A program made the position numbers and the translations under genes. The notes beneath the pieces were generated by a model. It saw only the letters and a list, made by a program, of their open reading frames with translations, did not search any database and was not told the origin of the DNA. A stretch of 14,433 bases of DNA, from positions 1 through 14,433 of the forward strand of contig CALKYH010000213.1 of assembly GCA_938003595.1 (NCBI GenBank), given 5' to 3'. Origin of the DNA: an uncultured bacterium. Its GTDB lineage: Bacteria > Planctomycetota > Phycisphaerae > Phycisphaerales > UBA1924. Shown here piece after piece: positions 6,725 to 14,433 of this stretch. The stretch's first letter is position 1. The number at the start of each line of letters is the position of its first letter.

Positions 6725-8215
6725 ATGACCACACTGGCGCCCCGCCGACGCGACCGCATCCGAACGACCATCGCCCTGATCGTGGCGTTCGCGGCGCTGA
6801 CGCTGCCGGGGATCCTCCTGACCGGCGATCTGCGGCGCGAGGGCGACTCGGGGCCGAAGTACCTGGTGAACGAGGCGGGCGATCAGGAGAAGTTCCACCT
6901 TCCGGTGATCCGGCAGTTCGCCGCGGAATGGCCGGATGTGGACCTGGTGAACTACCACTCGGCGACCTCGCCGGGGTACCACCTGTTCATGGCCGGGATC
7001 GTGAAGGTGTTCGGGGACCATGTGGTCCTGCTGCAGCTGGTGAACGCGGGGATCTCGCTGCTGCTGCTGATCAATGTCGCGCGGGGCGCGGCGCGCCTCA
7101 TCTCGCCGACCTTCGCGGCGTTCGCGGCGGCGCCCTTGCTGTGCTCGTCGTACTTCCTGGGGTCCTCGATCTGGCTCACGACGGACAACGCGGCGCTGCT
7201 GTTCGTCACGCTCGCGCTGGGGTCCGCGGCGCTGGCGCCGGCGAACCCCATCCGCTCGCTGCGCCAGGGCGTGTTCGCGGCGCTGGCGGTGGCGACCCGG
7301 CAGCTGCATGTGTGGCTCGCGGCGCCGATCCTGATTTCAGCGGCCCATCGCAGCGGTTTCTTCGAGAAGTGGGTGCCCAAGGTGCCCGTCGCCGAGCACC
7401 CGCCCCGGCCGGGCGGCATGCCGGCGCTGGTCGCGGGCGTCATGGGGGCGGCGATGCCCTTCGCCGTGCTGGGCTATTTCGTGTGGCTCTGGGGCGGGCT
7501 CATCCCGCCGCAGTACCGCGATCTGCACGGCGGCGGCGATGTGGAGTCGGTCGCGGGCTCGGCGAACTTCGCCCTGCCGGCGCTGGCGCTGTCGCTGCTC
7601 GGGGCGCTGGGCGTGTTCTATCTCCCCGTGGCGCGCAAGCAGCTCAGGGCCCTGCGCCCGACCGATCCGCTGGTGATCCTGTGCGTGGTGGTCGGCCTTG
7701 TCGCGGCGCTGGCGCCGGCGACCTCGTTCGATCCCGCGGCGGGTCGGCGCTACGGCTGGATGTGGGAGATCATCCGTCGCCTGCCCGCGCCGATGGACCG
7801 CAGCGTCGCGCCGATGGTCCTGGCGCCGTTGGGCACGCTCATGGTTCTGCTGCTGTGGCGCACCGCCAAGGCCGCGGGACGGGCGCGCCAGGCGAGCATC
7901 CTGGTGTTCGGGCTGGTGTGCTGGATGACGGCGCAGACGGCCAACGCGCAGGCGTGGCAGCGCTACTGCGAGCCGCTGATCCTGATCTTCCTGGCGTGGA
8001 TGGCGTGCCTGGCGGCGCGCCCGTGGCGCCGGCGCGGCACGGACTCCGTGGACGACCCCACGCTCATCGGCGCCAACGAGCCGCCCGCCACCTGGGAGAA
8101 CCGGGACCGGCTCTGGCCCCGGATCGAGCGCGCCGGGCCCGCGGCGCTGGCGGCGCTGCAGCTGGCGCTGAGCATCTACACGCTGTACTGGCCGATCTTC
8201 AGCCGCAAGGGATGA
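6725..8215 (+). CDS. Polytopic membrane glycosyltransferase-like protein (GT-C, ALG10-like)
   Basis: This 496-residue protein has a basic N-terminus and about ten hydrophobic segments. After the first membrane helix comes a loop with GDQEKFHLPVIRQF (52-65) and then TSPGYHLFMAGI (81-92). This resembles the start of eukaryotic ALG10/DIE2, where an acidic first loop followed by FHxPQ and TTPPGLY is typical. ALG10 uses a dolichyl-phosphate sugar as donor, and GT-C enzymes in general use polyprenyl-phosphate sugars on the outer face of the membrane. Here D53 or E55 would be the catalytic acid. ATRQLHVWLA (190-199) and WQRYCEPLIL (411-420) fit the same fold. It is divergent from the methyltransferase/UbiA-like operon, which could supply such a donor. 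The membrane GT-C call is fairly good; donor and acceptor are inferred. No Shine-Dalgarno sequence is seen. Confidence 0.65.
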   Translation: MTTLAPRRRDRIRTTIALIVAFAALTLPGILLTGDLRREGDSGPKYLVNEAGDQEKFHLPVIRQFAAEWPDVDLVNYHSATSPGYHLFMAGIVKVFGDHVVLLQLVNAGISLLLLINVARGAARLISPTFAAFAAAPLLCSSYFLGSSIWLTTDNAALLFVTLALGSAALAPANPIRSLRQGVFAALAVATRQLHVWLAAPILISAAHRSGFFEKWVPKVPVAEHPPRPGGMPALVAGVMGAAMPFAVLGYFVWLWGGLIPPQYRDLHGGGDVESVAGSANFALPALALSLLGALGVFYLPVARKQLRALRPTDPLVILCVVVGLVAALAPATSFDPAAGRRYGWMWEIIRRLPAPMDRSVAPMVLAPLGTLMVLLLWRTAKAAGRARQASILVFGLVCWMTAQTANAQAWQRYCEPLILIFLAWMACLAARPWRRRGTDSVDDPTLIGANEPPATWENRDRLWPRIERAGPAALAALQLALSIYTLYWPIFSRKG

Positions 8216-8226
8216 CGAGAACGGCC

Positions 8227-8254
8227 TTGAGCGGGGTGGATCGGGGAGTACAGT
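8227..8254 (+). promoter_or_regulatory. Possible sigma-70-type promoter of kinase 1
   Basis: TTGAGC at 8227-8232 and TACAGT at 8249-8254 are 16 bases apart, each with four of six consensus matches. Start of transcription would be near 8261, giving a leader of about 25 bases that holds the Shine-Dalgarno site. There is no terminator-like hairpin after the upstream gene. Confidence 0.4.
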
Positions 8255-8271
8255 GTGCCTCCGGGCTCGAT

Positions 8272-8276
8272 GGAGG
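8272..8276 (+). promoter_or_regulatory. Shine-Dalgarno site of kinase 1
   Basis: GGAGG lies nine bases before the ATG at 8286. It selects this ATG over the in-frame GTG at 8253, which would add eleven residues without a ribosome binding site. Confidence 0.6.
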
Positions 8277-8285
8277 TTCTCGCCC

Positions 8286-10898
8286 ATGTCCGGCGCAGAG
8301 GGGTTGGATTCGTCGTCGCGTGGCTCCCGCGAGCGGGCGGGCGATCGGCCCGATCCGCGCACGGCCGAGGAGCGCTACGACCCGCTGACTCCGCGGCGTG
8401 AGGAGGAGAAGGCCCCGAAGAGCCCGCCCGCTCCGTCGGCGATCGGGCCCTACCGCATCGAGGCGACGCTGGGCGAGGGCGGCTTCGGCGTGGTGTATCT
8501 CGCGGAGCAGTTGGAGCCCATCCAGCGGCGCGTCGCGGTGAAGGTCGTGAAGCCGGGCATGGATTCGCGGGGGGTCGTCGCGCGATTCGAGCAGGAGCGC
8601 CAGGCGCTGGCGGTGATGGACCACCCGCATGTGGCGCGCATCTTCGACGCCGGCGCCACCGAGGACGGCCGGCCGTACTTCGTGATGGAGCATGTCGAGG
8701 GCGAGCCGATCACCGAGTACTGCGATCGGCGCCGGCTGGGCCTGCGGGCGCGCCTGGCGATCTTCCTGACGGTCTGCGAGGCGGTGCAGCACGCGCACAC
8801 CAAGGGCGTGATCCACCGGGACATCAAGCCCGCGAACATCCTCGTCTGCACCGACGGCGGGCGCCCGATGGCGAAGGTGATCGACTTCGGCATCGCGAAG
8901 GCGATGGAGCGCGCCCCCGGCCGGGACACGACCTACACCGAGCAGGGCGTGCTCATGGGCACGCCGGAGTACATGAGCCCGGAGCAGGCCTCGCTGGGCG
9001 CGGTGGATGTGGACACGCGCACGGATATCTACTCCCTGGGCGTCGTGCTGTACGAGCTGCTCGCCGGAGCCCTGCCCTTCGACGCCTCCACCCTGCGCGC
9101 GTCGGGATTCGACGAGGTGCGGCGCATCATCCGCGAGGACGACCCGCTCCGCCCCAGCGCGCGCCTCGCCGCCATGGGCGACGACGCCGCCAGCATCGCG
9201 GAGAAGCGCTCCGCCAGCCCCGGCGAGCTGCGCGCGGCGCTGCGCAGAGAGCTGGAGTGGATCCCGCTCAAGGCGCTGCGCAAGGACCGCGCCGATCGCT
9301 ACGGCACCCCGGAGAACATGGCCGACGACATCCGGCGCTACCTCGAGGGCCGGCCGCTCAAGGCCGGCCCGCGCAGCGCGGCGTACCGGGCGCGGAAGTA
9401 CATGCGCCGAAACCGGGGGAAAGTCCTGTTCGCCGGGGCGCTGGGGCTCTCGCTCGCGGCGGGGGTGATCGCGACGGCGAACTCGGCGGTGCGCGAGGCG
9501 CACATGCGCCTCATCGCCGAGGAGAACCTGTCGCTCGCCGTGACGGCTCGCGAGCGAGCCCAGGCGGCGGAGAAGGCGGCCCAGCGGCGCGCGGAGGAGC
9601 TGGAGCAGATGGCCTCGTTCCAGGAGCGCCAGCTCTCGGAGATCGAGGTCGAGCAGATGGGCCTGCGCCTGCGCGGGACGATCGTCGAGGCCCGGCGCGA
9701 GGCGCTGGCGGAGACCGGCGCGGACGGCGCGGCGATCGACGCCAGCCTGGGCGAGCTGGAGGACTCTCTCGCGGGCGTGAACTTCACGAGCATCGCGCTG
9801 CGGTCTCTGGACGAGGGGATCTTCGACCGCGCCCTGCGCTCGATCGACGAGGGATTCGTCGATCAGCCGCTGGTGCGGGCGCGCCTGCTGCAGACCATGG
9901 CGAACACGCTGCGCGAGCTGGGCCTGCTCGAGCGCGCCGGCCCGCCGCAGGAAGAGGCGCTGGCGATCCGTCGGCGCACGCTGGGGAACGATCGGCCCGA
10001 GACGCTGGCCTCGATCCACAGCGCGGGGGCGCTGGCGCTGGCGCAGAACCGGTTGCAGGAGGCGGAGCGGTTCTTCGAAGAGGCGGCGCAGGGGCGACGC
10101 CGGGCCCTGGGCGATACGCACCCCGACACCCTGACCTCGATCGATCAGTGGGCCGCCGCGCTGCAGGCGCAGCATCGGTTCGAGGACGTGGCGTCGCTGT
10201 ACCAGGAGGCGCTGGCCGGCCGCCGCCGGGCTCTGGGCGCAGACCATCCGGACACGCTGATGTCGCTGAACAACATGGGCGGCCTGCTGCAGGCGCAGGG
10301 CCGACTCGACGAGGCCGAGCCGTTCCTGCGCGAGGCCCTCGAAGGCAACCGGCGCGCCCTGGGCGACGACAGCCCGGTCACGGTGAACTCGGTCAGCAAC
10401 ATGGGGATCCTGCTCGAAGCTCAGGGCAAGTCGCGCGAGGCGGAGCCCTACCTGCGCGAGGCGCTGGACAAGCGCCGGCGCCTGCTGGGCGACGAGCACC
10501 CGGACACGCTCAAGTCGGTGAACAACCTGGGCGAGCTGCTGAACGCCATGGGGGAGTACGACGAGGCGCTGCGGCTGCTCGAAAGGGGCGAGAGCGCGGC
10601 CCGGCGCGTCTGGGTCGGCGGCGGCGCCGGCTGGCTGGGCAACTACCTGATGAAGCTGGGCGCCGCGCGCGCGGGTTTGGGCGACTGGCGCGCCGCCGAG
10701 TCCGATCTGATCGAGGCGCACGGGCTGCTGATCGAGGGCTTCGGCGAGCGCAGCGAGCGGACCATCGAATGCGCCACGCGGATCGTCGCGCTCTACGAGT
10801 CGTGGGAGCTGGCCGCGCCGGGCGTGGGCTTCGCCGCCAGGGCGGAAACCTGGCGGGCGTGGCTCAGCGAGCGGGGCTCCGGGGCGACCTCGCCCTGA
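8286..10898 (+). CDS. Membrane-anchored serine/threonine protein kinase with TPR repeats (kinase 1)
   Basis: The protein has 870 residues from the ATG at 8286. Residues 1-52 are charged and disordered-looking. The kinase domain runs from about 53 to 350: glycine loop GEGGFG (63-68), K86 in VAVK, HRDIKPAN with catalytic D179, DFG with D200, and GTPEYMSPEQ near 225-234. All catalytic residues are present, so it should be active. One membrane helix lies at about 380-401, followed by a coiled coil (about 405-455). Five regular 42-residue TPR units run from about residue 535 to 744, then one or two degenerate units. The kinase lies in the cytoplasm and the TPR part outside, presumably sensing or docking proteins. 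The gene is a paralogue of the next one; their kinase domains are about 80 percent identical by eye over 135 residues. Substrate is unknown. Confidence 0.93.
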   Translation: MSGAEGLDSSSRGSRERAGDRPDPRTAEERYDPLTPRREEEKAPKSPPAPSAIGPYRIEATLGEGGFGVVYLAEQLEPIQRRVAVKVVKPGMDSRGVVARFEQERQALAVMDHPHVARIFDAGATEDGRPYFVMEHVEGEPITEYCDRRRLGLRARLAIFLTVCEAVQHAHTKGVIHRDIKPANILVCTDGGRPMAKVIDFGIAKAMERAPGRDTTYTEQGVLMGTPEYMSPEQASLGAVDVDTRTDIYSLGVVLYELLAGALPFDASTLRASGFDEVRRIIREDDPLRPSARLAAMGDDAASIAEKRSASPGELRAALRRELEWIPLKALRKDRADRYGTPENMADDIRRYLEGRPLKAGPRSAAYRARKYMRRNRGKVLFAGALGLSLAAGVIATANSAVREAHMRLIAEENLSLAVTARERAQAAEKAAQRRAEELEQMASFQERQLSEIEVEQMGLRLRGTIVEARREALAETGADGAAIDASLGELEDSLAGVNFTSIALRSLDEGIFDRALRSIDEGFVDQPLVRARLLQTMANTLRELGLLERAGPPQEEALAIRRRTLGNDRPETLASIHSAGALALAQNRLQEAERFFEEAAQGRRRALGDTHPDTLTSIDQWAAALQAQHRFEDVASLYQEALAGRRRALGADHPDTLMSLNNMGGLLQAQGRLDEAEPFLREALEGNRRALGDDSPVTVNSVSNMGILLEAQGKSREAEPYLREALDKRRRLLGDEHPDTLKSVNNLGELLNAMGEYDEALRLLERGESAARRVWVGGGAGWLGNYLMKLGAARAGLGDWRAAESDLIEAHGLLIEGFGERSERTIECATRIVALYESWELAAPGVGFAARAETWRAWLSERGSGATSP
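9888..10517 (+). repeat. Five 126-bp units encoding TPR repeats of kinase 1
   Basis: Each unit encodes 42 residues ending in a pattern like RRALGxxHPDTLxS, followed by the next N-N-x-G helix start. The units at 9888, 10014, 10140, 10266 and 10392 keep exact length. A sixth unit from 10518 breaks the pattern, with VWVGGGAG in place of the HPDTL turn. This is the kinesin-light-chain style of TPR. Confidence 0.85.
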
Positions 10899-10917
10899 CG
10901 CGCGGTATGGTGGCGCG
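10891..10917 (+). promoter_or_regulatory. Junction with TATGGT box ending 7 bases before kinase 2 ATG
   Basis: After the TGA of kinase 1 (10896-10898) come 19 bases, then ATG at 10918. TATGGT at 10906-10911 is followed by exactly six bases and the ATG, the spacing expected if transcription starts on the A of the start codon. No Shine-Dalgarno sequence is present. From 10891 to 10911 it matches 13871-13891 in 19 of 21 positions. Confidence 0.45.
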
Positions 10918-13878
10918 ATGATGGACGACGCAGGCGAGACGGCGCCGATGGGGCGGGGCGACGGCGCGGAGGACCAGACCGCCGCGGAGCTGCCGGGCGC
11001 CCGCAGGGGCGCCGCCCGGTCAGGGCCGCCGGCGTCCATCGGGCCGTACCGGATCGAGGACACGCTGGGCGAGGGCGGGTTCGGCGTGGTGTACCTGGCG
11101 GAGCAGCGCGAGCCGATCCGTCGGCGCGTGGCCCTGAAGGTCATCAAGCCGGGGATGGCCTCGCCGGGCGTGCTGCAGCGATTCGAGCAGGAGCGCCAGG
11201 CGCTGGCGGTGATGGACCATCCCAATGTGGCCCGCGTCTTCGACGCCGGGACGACCGACGCGGGCCTGCCCTACTTCGTGATGGAGTATGTGCGCGGCGA
11301 GCCGCTGTCCGCCTACTGCGACCGGCGCTCGCTGGGCACGCGCGATCGGCTGGCGCTCTTCATCACCGTGTGCGAGGCCGTGCAGCACGCGCACACGAAG
11401 GGCGTCATCCATCGGGACATCAAGCCCAGCAATGTGCTGGTCGAGCAGATCGACGGCAAGCCCATCGTCAAGGTGATCGACTTCGGCATCGCCAAGGCGA
11501 TGGAGCAGGGGCTCACCGAGCACACGGTGTTCACCGAGCAGGGCGTGTTCATCGGCACCCCGGAGTACATGAGCCCGGAGCAGGCGTCGATGGGCGCGGT
11601 CGATGTCGACACCCGGACCGATGTCTACTCGCTCGGCGTCGTGCTCTACGAGCTGCTGACCGGGGCGCTGCCGTTCGAGGCGCGGTCGCTCCGGGCGTCG
11701 GGCTTCGACGAGATCCGGCGCATCATCCGCGAGGTGGACCCGCCGCGCCCGAGCGCCCGGCTGAGCGCCATGGGCGGCGAGGCCGAGAGCGCCGTGGCGA
11801 GCCGCCGGGGCGTCCGTGCGCCTGAGCTCCGCAGCGAGCTGCGCCGCGAGCTGGAGTGGATCCCGCTCAAGGCCATGCGCAAGGAGCGGGCCGAGCGCTA
11901 CCGCTCCCCCCTGGACCTGGCCGACGATGTGCGGAACTACCTCGAGGGCCTGCCCCTCGAGGCGGGGCCCGAGAGCGCGGTGTACCGCGCCCGCAAGTTC
12001 ATCCGGCGGAACCGCGGCGCCGTCATCGCCGCCTCGCTCCTGGCGGCGACGCTGCTCCTCGCGACCGCCGTGAGCACGACCTTCGGCGTGCTGGCGGTCC
12101 GCGCGCGGGACCTGATGAACGAGGCTCGGCTGGACCTGCAGGCCAGCGTGGAGCAGGAGCGCGACGCGCGGCTACGGGCCCAGACGGCCGAGTCGGCGGC
12201 GGAGGGTCGCGCCCGCGAGCTGGAGCAGGTCGCCGGGTTCCAGCAGTCCCAGCTCCAGGGCATCGAGGTCGAGCGGATGGGCGCGCGCCTCCGCGATCAG
12301 ATCCTCGCGCTGCATCGGGTCCGGACCGGCGGCGCAACGGCAGGGGGCGAGACGGAGCAGCTGGCCCGGTCGCTCGAGAGGGTGAACTTCACCACGGTCG
12401 CGATGGCGACGCTCGACGAGAACATCTTCAAGCGGGCGCTGGTCGCCGTGGACGAGCGATTCGAGGACCAGCCCCTGGTGCAGGCGAGTCTTCTGCAGAC
12501 GCTGGCGAAGACGATGTACGACCTGGGCTTGCTCGAGAGCGCGCTGGCGCCGCAGCTCAAGGCGCTGGAGATCCGCCGGCGGCTGCTCGGGGACGACGAC
12601 CCGGCGACGCTGTCGTCCATCCACAACGCGGGGTACCTGCGCGAGCAGCGGGGCGAACTGGCGGAGGCCGAGGCGCTCTACCGGGAGGCGGTCGAGCGCC
12701 GCGAGCGGGTCCTGGGCGAGGATCATCTCGACACGGCGACCTCCGTGAACACTCTGGGGGCGCTGTACTCCCATCAGAATCGCTTCGCGGAGGCCGAGCC
12801 ATTGATCGCGCGCGCGCTCGAGCTCCGAAGGGCGCAGCTGGGCGAGGACGACCCGCAGACGCGGGTCTCGGTGAACAACATGGCCGCGCTGTACCGCGAG
12901 ATGACTCGACTGGCGGACGCCGAGCCGCTGCTCCGGGAGAATCTGGAGGTCGCACGACGGACCCAGGGCGAGAACCACGCCGACACGATGACCGCGCTCA
13001 ACAACCTCGGCATGGCGCTGCTCGACCAGGGCAAGCTGGCCGAGGCGGAAGAGCTCCTGCTCGGCACGCTGCCGGCGGGCCGCCGGGCGCTGGGGGACGA
13101 TCATCCGAATGTGCTGACGCGGATCGGCAACATCGGCTCGCTCCGCCTGGCCCAGGGCCGGGCGAAGGAGGCGGAGCCCTATATGCGCGAGCGGCTGGAG
13201 CGGAGCCGGCGCACGCTGGGCGAGGAACATCCGGACACCATGACCGCCACGGCGGAGCTGGGGCGGACGCTCGAGGCGCAGGGCCGTCTGGCCGAGGCGG
13301 CGCCGCTGTACGAGGAGGCGCTCGCGGCGCGTCGGCGCGTGTTCGGCGACGAGCATCGGCAGACGCTGGTGAGCCTGAACAACCTGGGGCTGCTGCTGCG
13401 CCGAACGGGCGACCTCGATCGCGCCGAGGCGCTGACGCGGGAGGCGATGGTCGGAGCTCGCAGGACGCTGGGCGACGACCACCCCGAGACGCTGAACGCC
13501 GTCAACAGCGTGGGCGTCGTGCTGCGATCGCAGGGCCGCCCGGACGAGGCGGAGCCCTATCTGCGCGAGGCGCTGGACGGTCGCCGGCGCACGCTGGGCG
13601 ACGACAACCGGTGGACGCTGATGAGCCTCTACGCGCTGACGAGCGACCTGATGATGATGTCCAGGTTCGAGGAGGCCGAGCCGCTGGCGATCGAGTGCGA
13701 GGAGCGCAACCGCCGCGTCTACGGCCCGTCGCACCCCGAGACGCGGGACGCCATCGGCCTGCTCGTCTCGCTGTACCAGGGCTGGGACAAGGCGGCGCCC
13801 GACGCCGGGCACGACGCGAAGGCCGCGGCCTGGCGCGAGAAGCTCGCGTCCCCGGGCGCCGGCGCGACGCCGCCCTGA
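10918..13878 (+). CDS. Membrane-anchored serine/threonine protein kinase with long TPR array (kinase 2)
   Basis: This 986-residue paralogue of kinase 1 has the same order of parts. The short N-terminus (1-40) is followed by a kinase domain with GEGGFG (51-56), K74 in VALK, HRDIKPSN with D167, DFG with D188, and GTPEYMSPEQ from 213. All catalytic residues are intact. A membrane helix lies at about 369-391, then a coiled coil to about 460. Ten unbroken 42-residue TPR units run from 526 to 945, twice as many as in kinase 1. The last 40 or so residues (LYQGWDKAAP ... GAGATPP) match the tail of kinase 1. Two ATGs stand side by side at 10918 and 10921; the first is favoured by the spacing of the TATGGT box. 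The TPR part should lie outside the cytoplasm. Ligand and substrate are unknown. Confidence 0.94.
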   Translation: MMDDAGETAPMGRGDGAEDQTAAELPGARRGAARSGPPASIGPYRIEDTLGEGGFGVVYLAEQREPIRRRVALKVIKPGMASPGVLQRFEQERQALAVMDHPNVARVFDAGTTDAGLPYFVMEYVRGEPLSAYCDRRSLGTRDRLALFITVCEAVQHAHTKGVIHRDIKPSNVLVEQIDGKPIVKVIDFGIAKAMEQGLTEHTVFTEQGVFIGTPEYMSPEQASMGAVDVDTRTDVYSLGVVLYELLTGALPFEARSLRASGFDEIRRIIREVDPPRPSARLSAMGGEAESAVASRRGVRAPELRSELRRELEWIPLKAMRKERAERYRSPLDLADDVRNYLEGLPLEAGPESAVYRARKFIRRNRGAVIAASLLAATLLLATAVSTTFGVLAVRARDLMNEARLDLQASVEQERDARLRAQTAESAAEGRARELEQVAGFQQSQLQGIEVERMGARLRDQILALHRVRTGGATAGGETEQLARSLERVNFTTVAMATLDENIFKRALVAVDERFEDQPLVQASLLQTLAKTMYDLGLLESALAPQLKALEIRRRLLGDDDPATLSSIHNAGYLREQRGELAEAEALYREAVERRERVLGEDHLDTATSVNTLGALYSHQNRFAEAEPLIARALELRRAQLGEDDPQTRVSVNNMAALYREMTRLADAEPLLRENLEVARRTQGENHADTMTALNNLGMALLDQGKLAEAEELLLGTLPAGRRALGDDHPNVLTRIGNIGSLRLAQGRAKEAEPYMRERLERSRRTLGEEHPDTMTATAELGRTLEAQGRLAEAAPLYEEALAARRRVFGDEHRQTLVSLNNLGLLLRRTGDLDRAEALTREAMVGARRTLGDDHPETLNAVNSVGVVLRSQGRPDEAEPYLREALDGRRRTLGDDNRWTLMSLYALTSDLMMMSRFEEAEPLAIECEERNRRVYGPSHPETRDAIGLLVSLYQGWDKAAPDAGHDAKAAAWREKLASPGAGATPP
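12493..13752 (+). repeat. Ten 126-bp units encoding TPR repeats of kinase 2
   Basis: The units begin at 12493 and follow every 126 bases to 13752 with no insertions. Most carry N-N-x-G near the start, A-E-P or A-E-A in the middle, and R-R-x-L-G-x-x-H-P-x-T at the end. Regular length with divergent sequence suggests old internal duplication under selection. Confidence 0.88.
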
Positions 13879-13897
13879 CCCGCGGTATCGTTGGGGC
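13871..13897 (+). promoter_or_regulatory. Junction with TATCGT box ending 7 bases before pyrE ATG
   Basis: TGA of kinase 2 (13876-13878), then 19 bases, then ATG at 13898. TATCGT at 13886-13891 is followed by six bases (TGGGGC) and the ATG. There is no Shine-Dalgarno sequence at a useful distance. The layout and sequence copy those ahead of kinase 2, so pyrE may be read from its own leaderless message. Confidence 0.45.
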
Positions 13898-14433
13898 ATG
13901 AACCGAGCCGAACTCGCCAAGGCCATCGCCGACGCCGCGCTGCTGCGCGGGACCTTCACCCTGCGCTCCGGGCGCACCTCCAGCTACTACCTCGACAAGT
14001 ACCTCTTCGAGACCCAGCCCACGGTGCTGCGCGCGCTGGGCAAGGCCTTCGCCGAGCGGATCCGGGCGCTGCAGGCCGCCGGCGAGCGCGTGGACCGGCT
14101 GGCGGGCGCGGAGCTGGGCGGCATCCCCCTCGTGACCGCCGCGGGATTGGAGACGGGCCTGCCCATGGTGCTCGTGCGCAACCAGAAGAAGGACTACGGC
14201 ACGGCCAAGCAGATGGAGGGCAGGCTGGAGCGCGGCGAGCGCGTGGTGATGGTGGAGGATGTCGCGACCACCGGCGGCCAGGCGCTGGAGGCGGTGAAGG
14301 TCCTCGAGGCCGCGGGCGCGGAGGTGGTGGCGGTGATCGCGGTCATCGACCGCCAGGAGGGCGCGCGGGAGAACTTCGAGAAGGCGGGCGTGCGGTTCGA
14401 GGCGCTGTTCACGAAGGGGGATCTTGGGGTGGG
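13898..14433 (+). CDS. pyrE: Orotate phosphoribosyltransferase, 3' end outside window
   Basis: The frame is open to the right edge, with 178 residues seen. The enzyme joins orotate to PRPP to give orotidine monophosphate in pyrimidine synthesis, in the cytoplasm. Signatures in order: TLRSGRTSSYYLDKY (21-35), the family's N-terminal orotate-side motif; AGAELGGIPL (69-78); a flexible loop RNQKKDYGTAK (94-104) with lysines at 97-98; and the PRPP-binding motif VVMVEDVATTGG (116-127), close to the usual form. Only the last few dozen residues should be missing. The ATG at 13898 fits the family's N-terminus. The gene is 19 bases after kinase 2; a pyrimidine enzyme beside kinases suggests chance adjacency or shared transcription rather than common function. 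Confidence 0.92.
   Translation, partial: MNRAELAKAIADAALLRGTFTLRSGRTSSYYLDKYLFETQPTVLRALGKAFAERIRALQAAGERVDRLAGAELGGIPLVTAAGLETGLPMVLVRNQKKDYGTAKQMEGRLERGERVVMVEDVATTGGQALEAVKVLEAAGAEVVAVIAVIDRQEGARENFEKAGVRFEALFTKGDLGV

Noticed and set aside
8199..11225. A 1008-codon open frame on the minus strand across kinase 1
   Set aside because: It is rich in Arg, Gln, His and Leu, follows the 126-base period of the TPR repeats on the other strand, and has no known motif. Long antisense frames are expected in such GC-rich DNA.
9888..13752. 126-bp periodic repeats as a possible CRISPR or satellite array
   Set aside because: The period is 42 codons, the sequence drifts mostly at third positions, and the protein is a plain TPR array.
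12172..13977. A 601-codon minus-strand open frame across kinase 2
   Set aside because: Same shadow effect: periodic Arg/Gln/Leu-rich sequence opposite the TPR array, and it also crosses into pyrE.

Overview
The window is very GC-rich DNA of almost pure coding sequence: ten genes, two of them cut by the window edges, with no gap longer than about 130 bases. Two large serine/threonine kinases carry C-terminal arrays of 42-residue tetratricopeptide (TPR) repeats. Together with the base composition and the mix of export signals, they suggest a planctomycete, most likely of the Phycisphaerae type. That assignment is inferred from gene style; there is no rRNA or other marker gene here.

Left part (1-4830). 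The end of an exported ankyrin-repeat protein, whose reading frame runs off the left edge and carries a twin-arginine motif, converges on a secreted HExxH metalloprotease-like gene. That gene diverges from cydAB, a cytochrome bd-type quinol oxidase of the short Q-loop kind. cydB meets a small lipoprotein gene tail to tail with overlapping stop codons.

Middle part (4831-8215). On the minus strand, a class I methyltransferase gene and a UbiA-family gene resembling decaprenyl-phosphate phosphoribosyltransferase overlap by four bases (ATGA). Divergent from them is a multi-membrane-pass GT-C-type protein with an ALG10-like N-terminal signature. Together they look like a module that makes and uses a polyprenyl-phosphate-linked pentose; this is inference.

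Right part (8216-14433). Two paralogous, tandem, membrane-anchored TPR kinases are followed by pyrE, which runs off the right edge. The first kinase has five clean TPR units and the second has ten. The two junctions, kinase 1/kinase 2 and kinase 2/pyrE, are copies of each other: each has a stop, 19 bases, then ATG, with a TATNGT box ending 7 bases before the ATG. This suggests duplication of a kinase gene with its downstream junction, and leaderless transcription of kinase 2 and pyrE.

Best leads for something new: the duplicated kinase junction with its leaderless promoter signature, the UbiA/methyltransferase/GT-C module, the Tat-type signal on an ankyrin protein, and an 11-bp-period direct repeat upstream of the lipoprotein gene.
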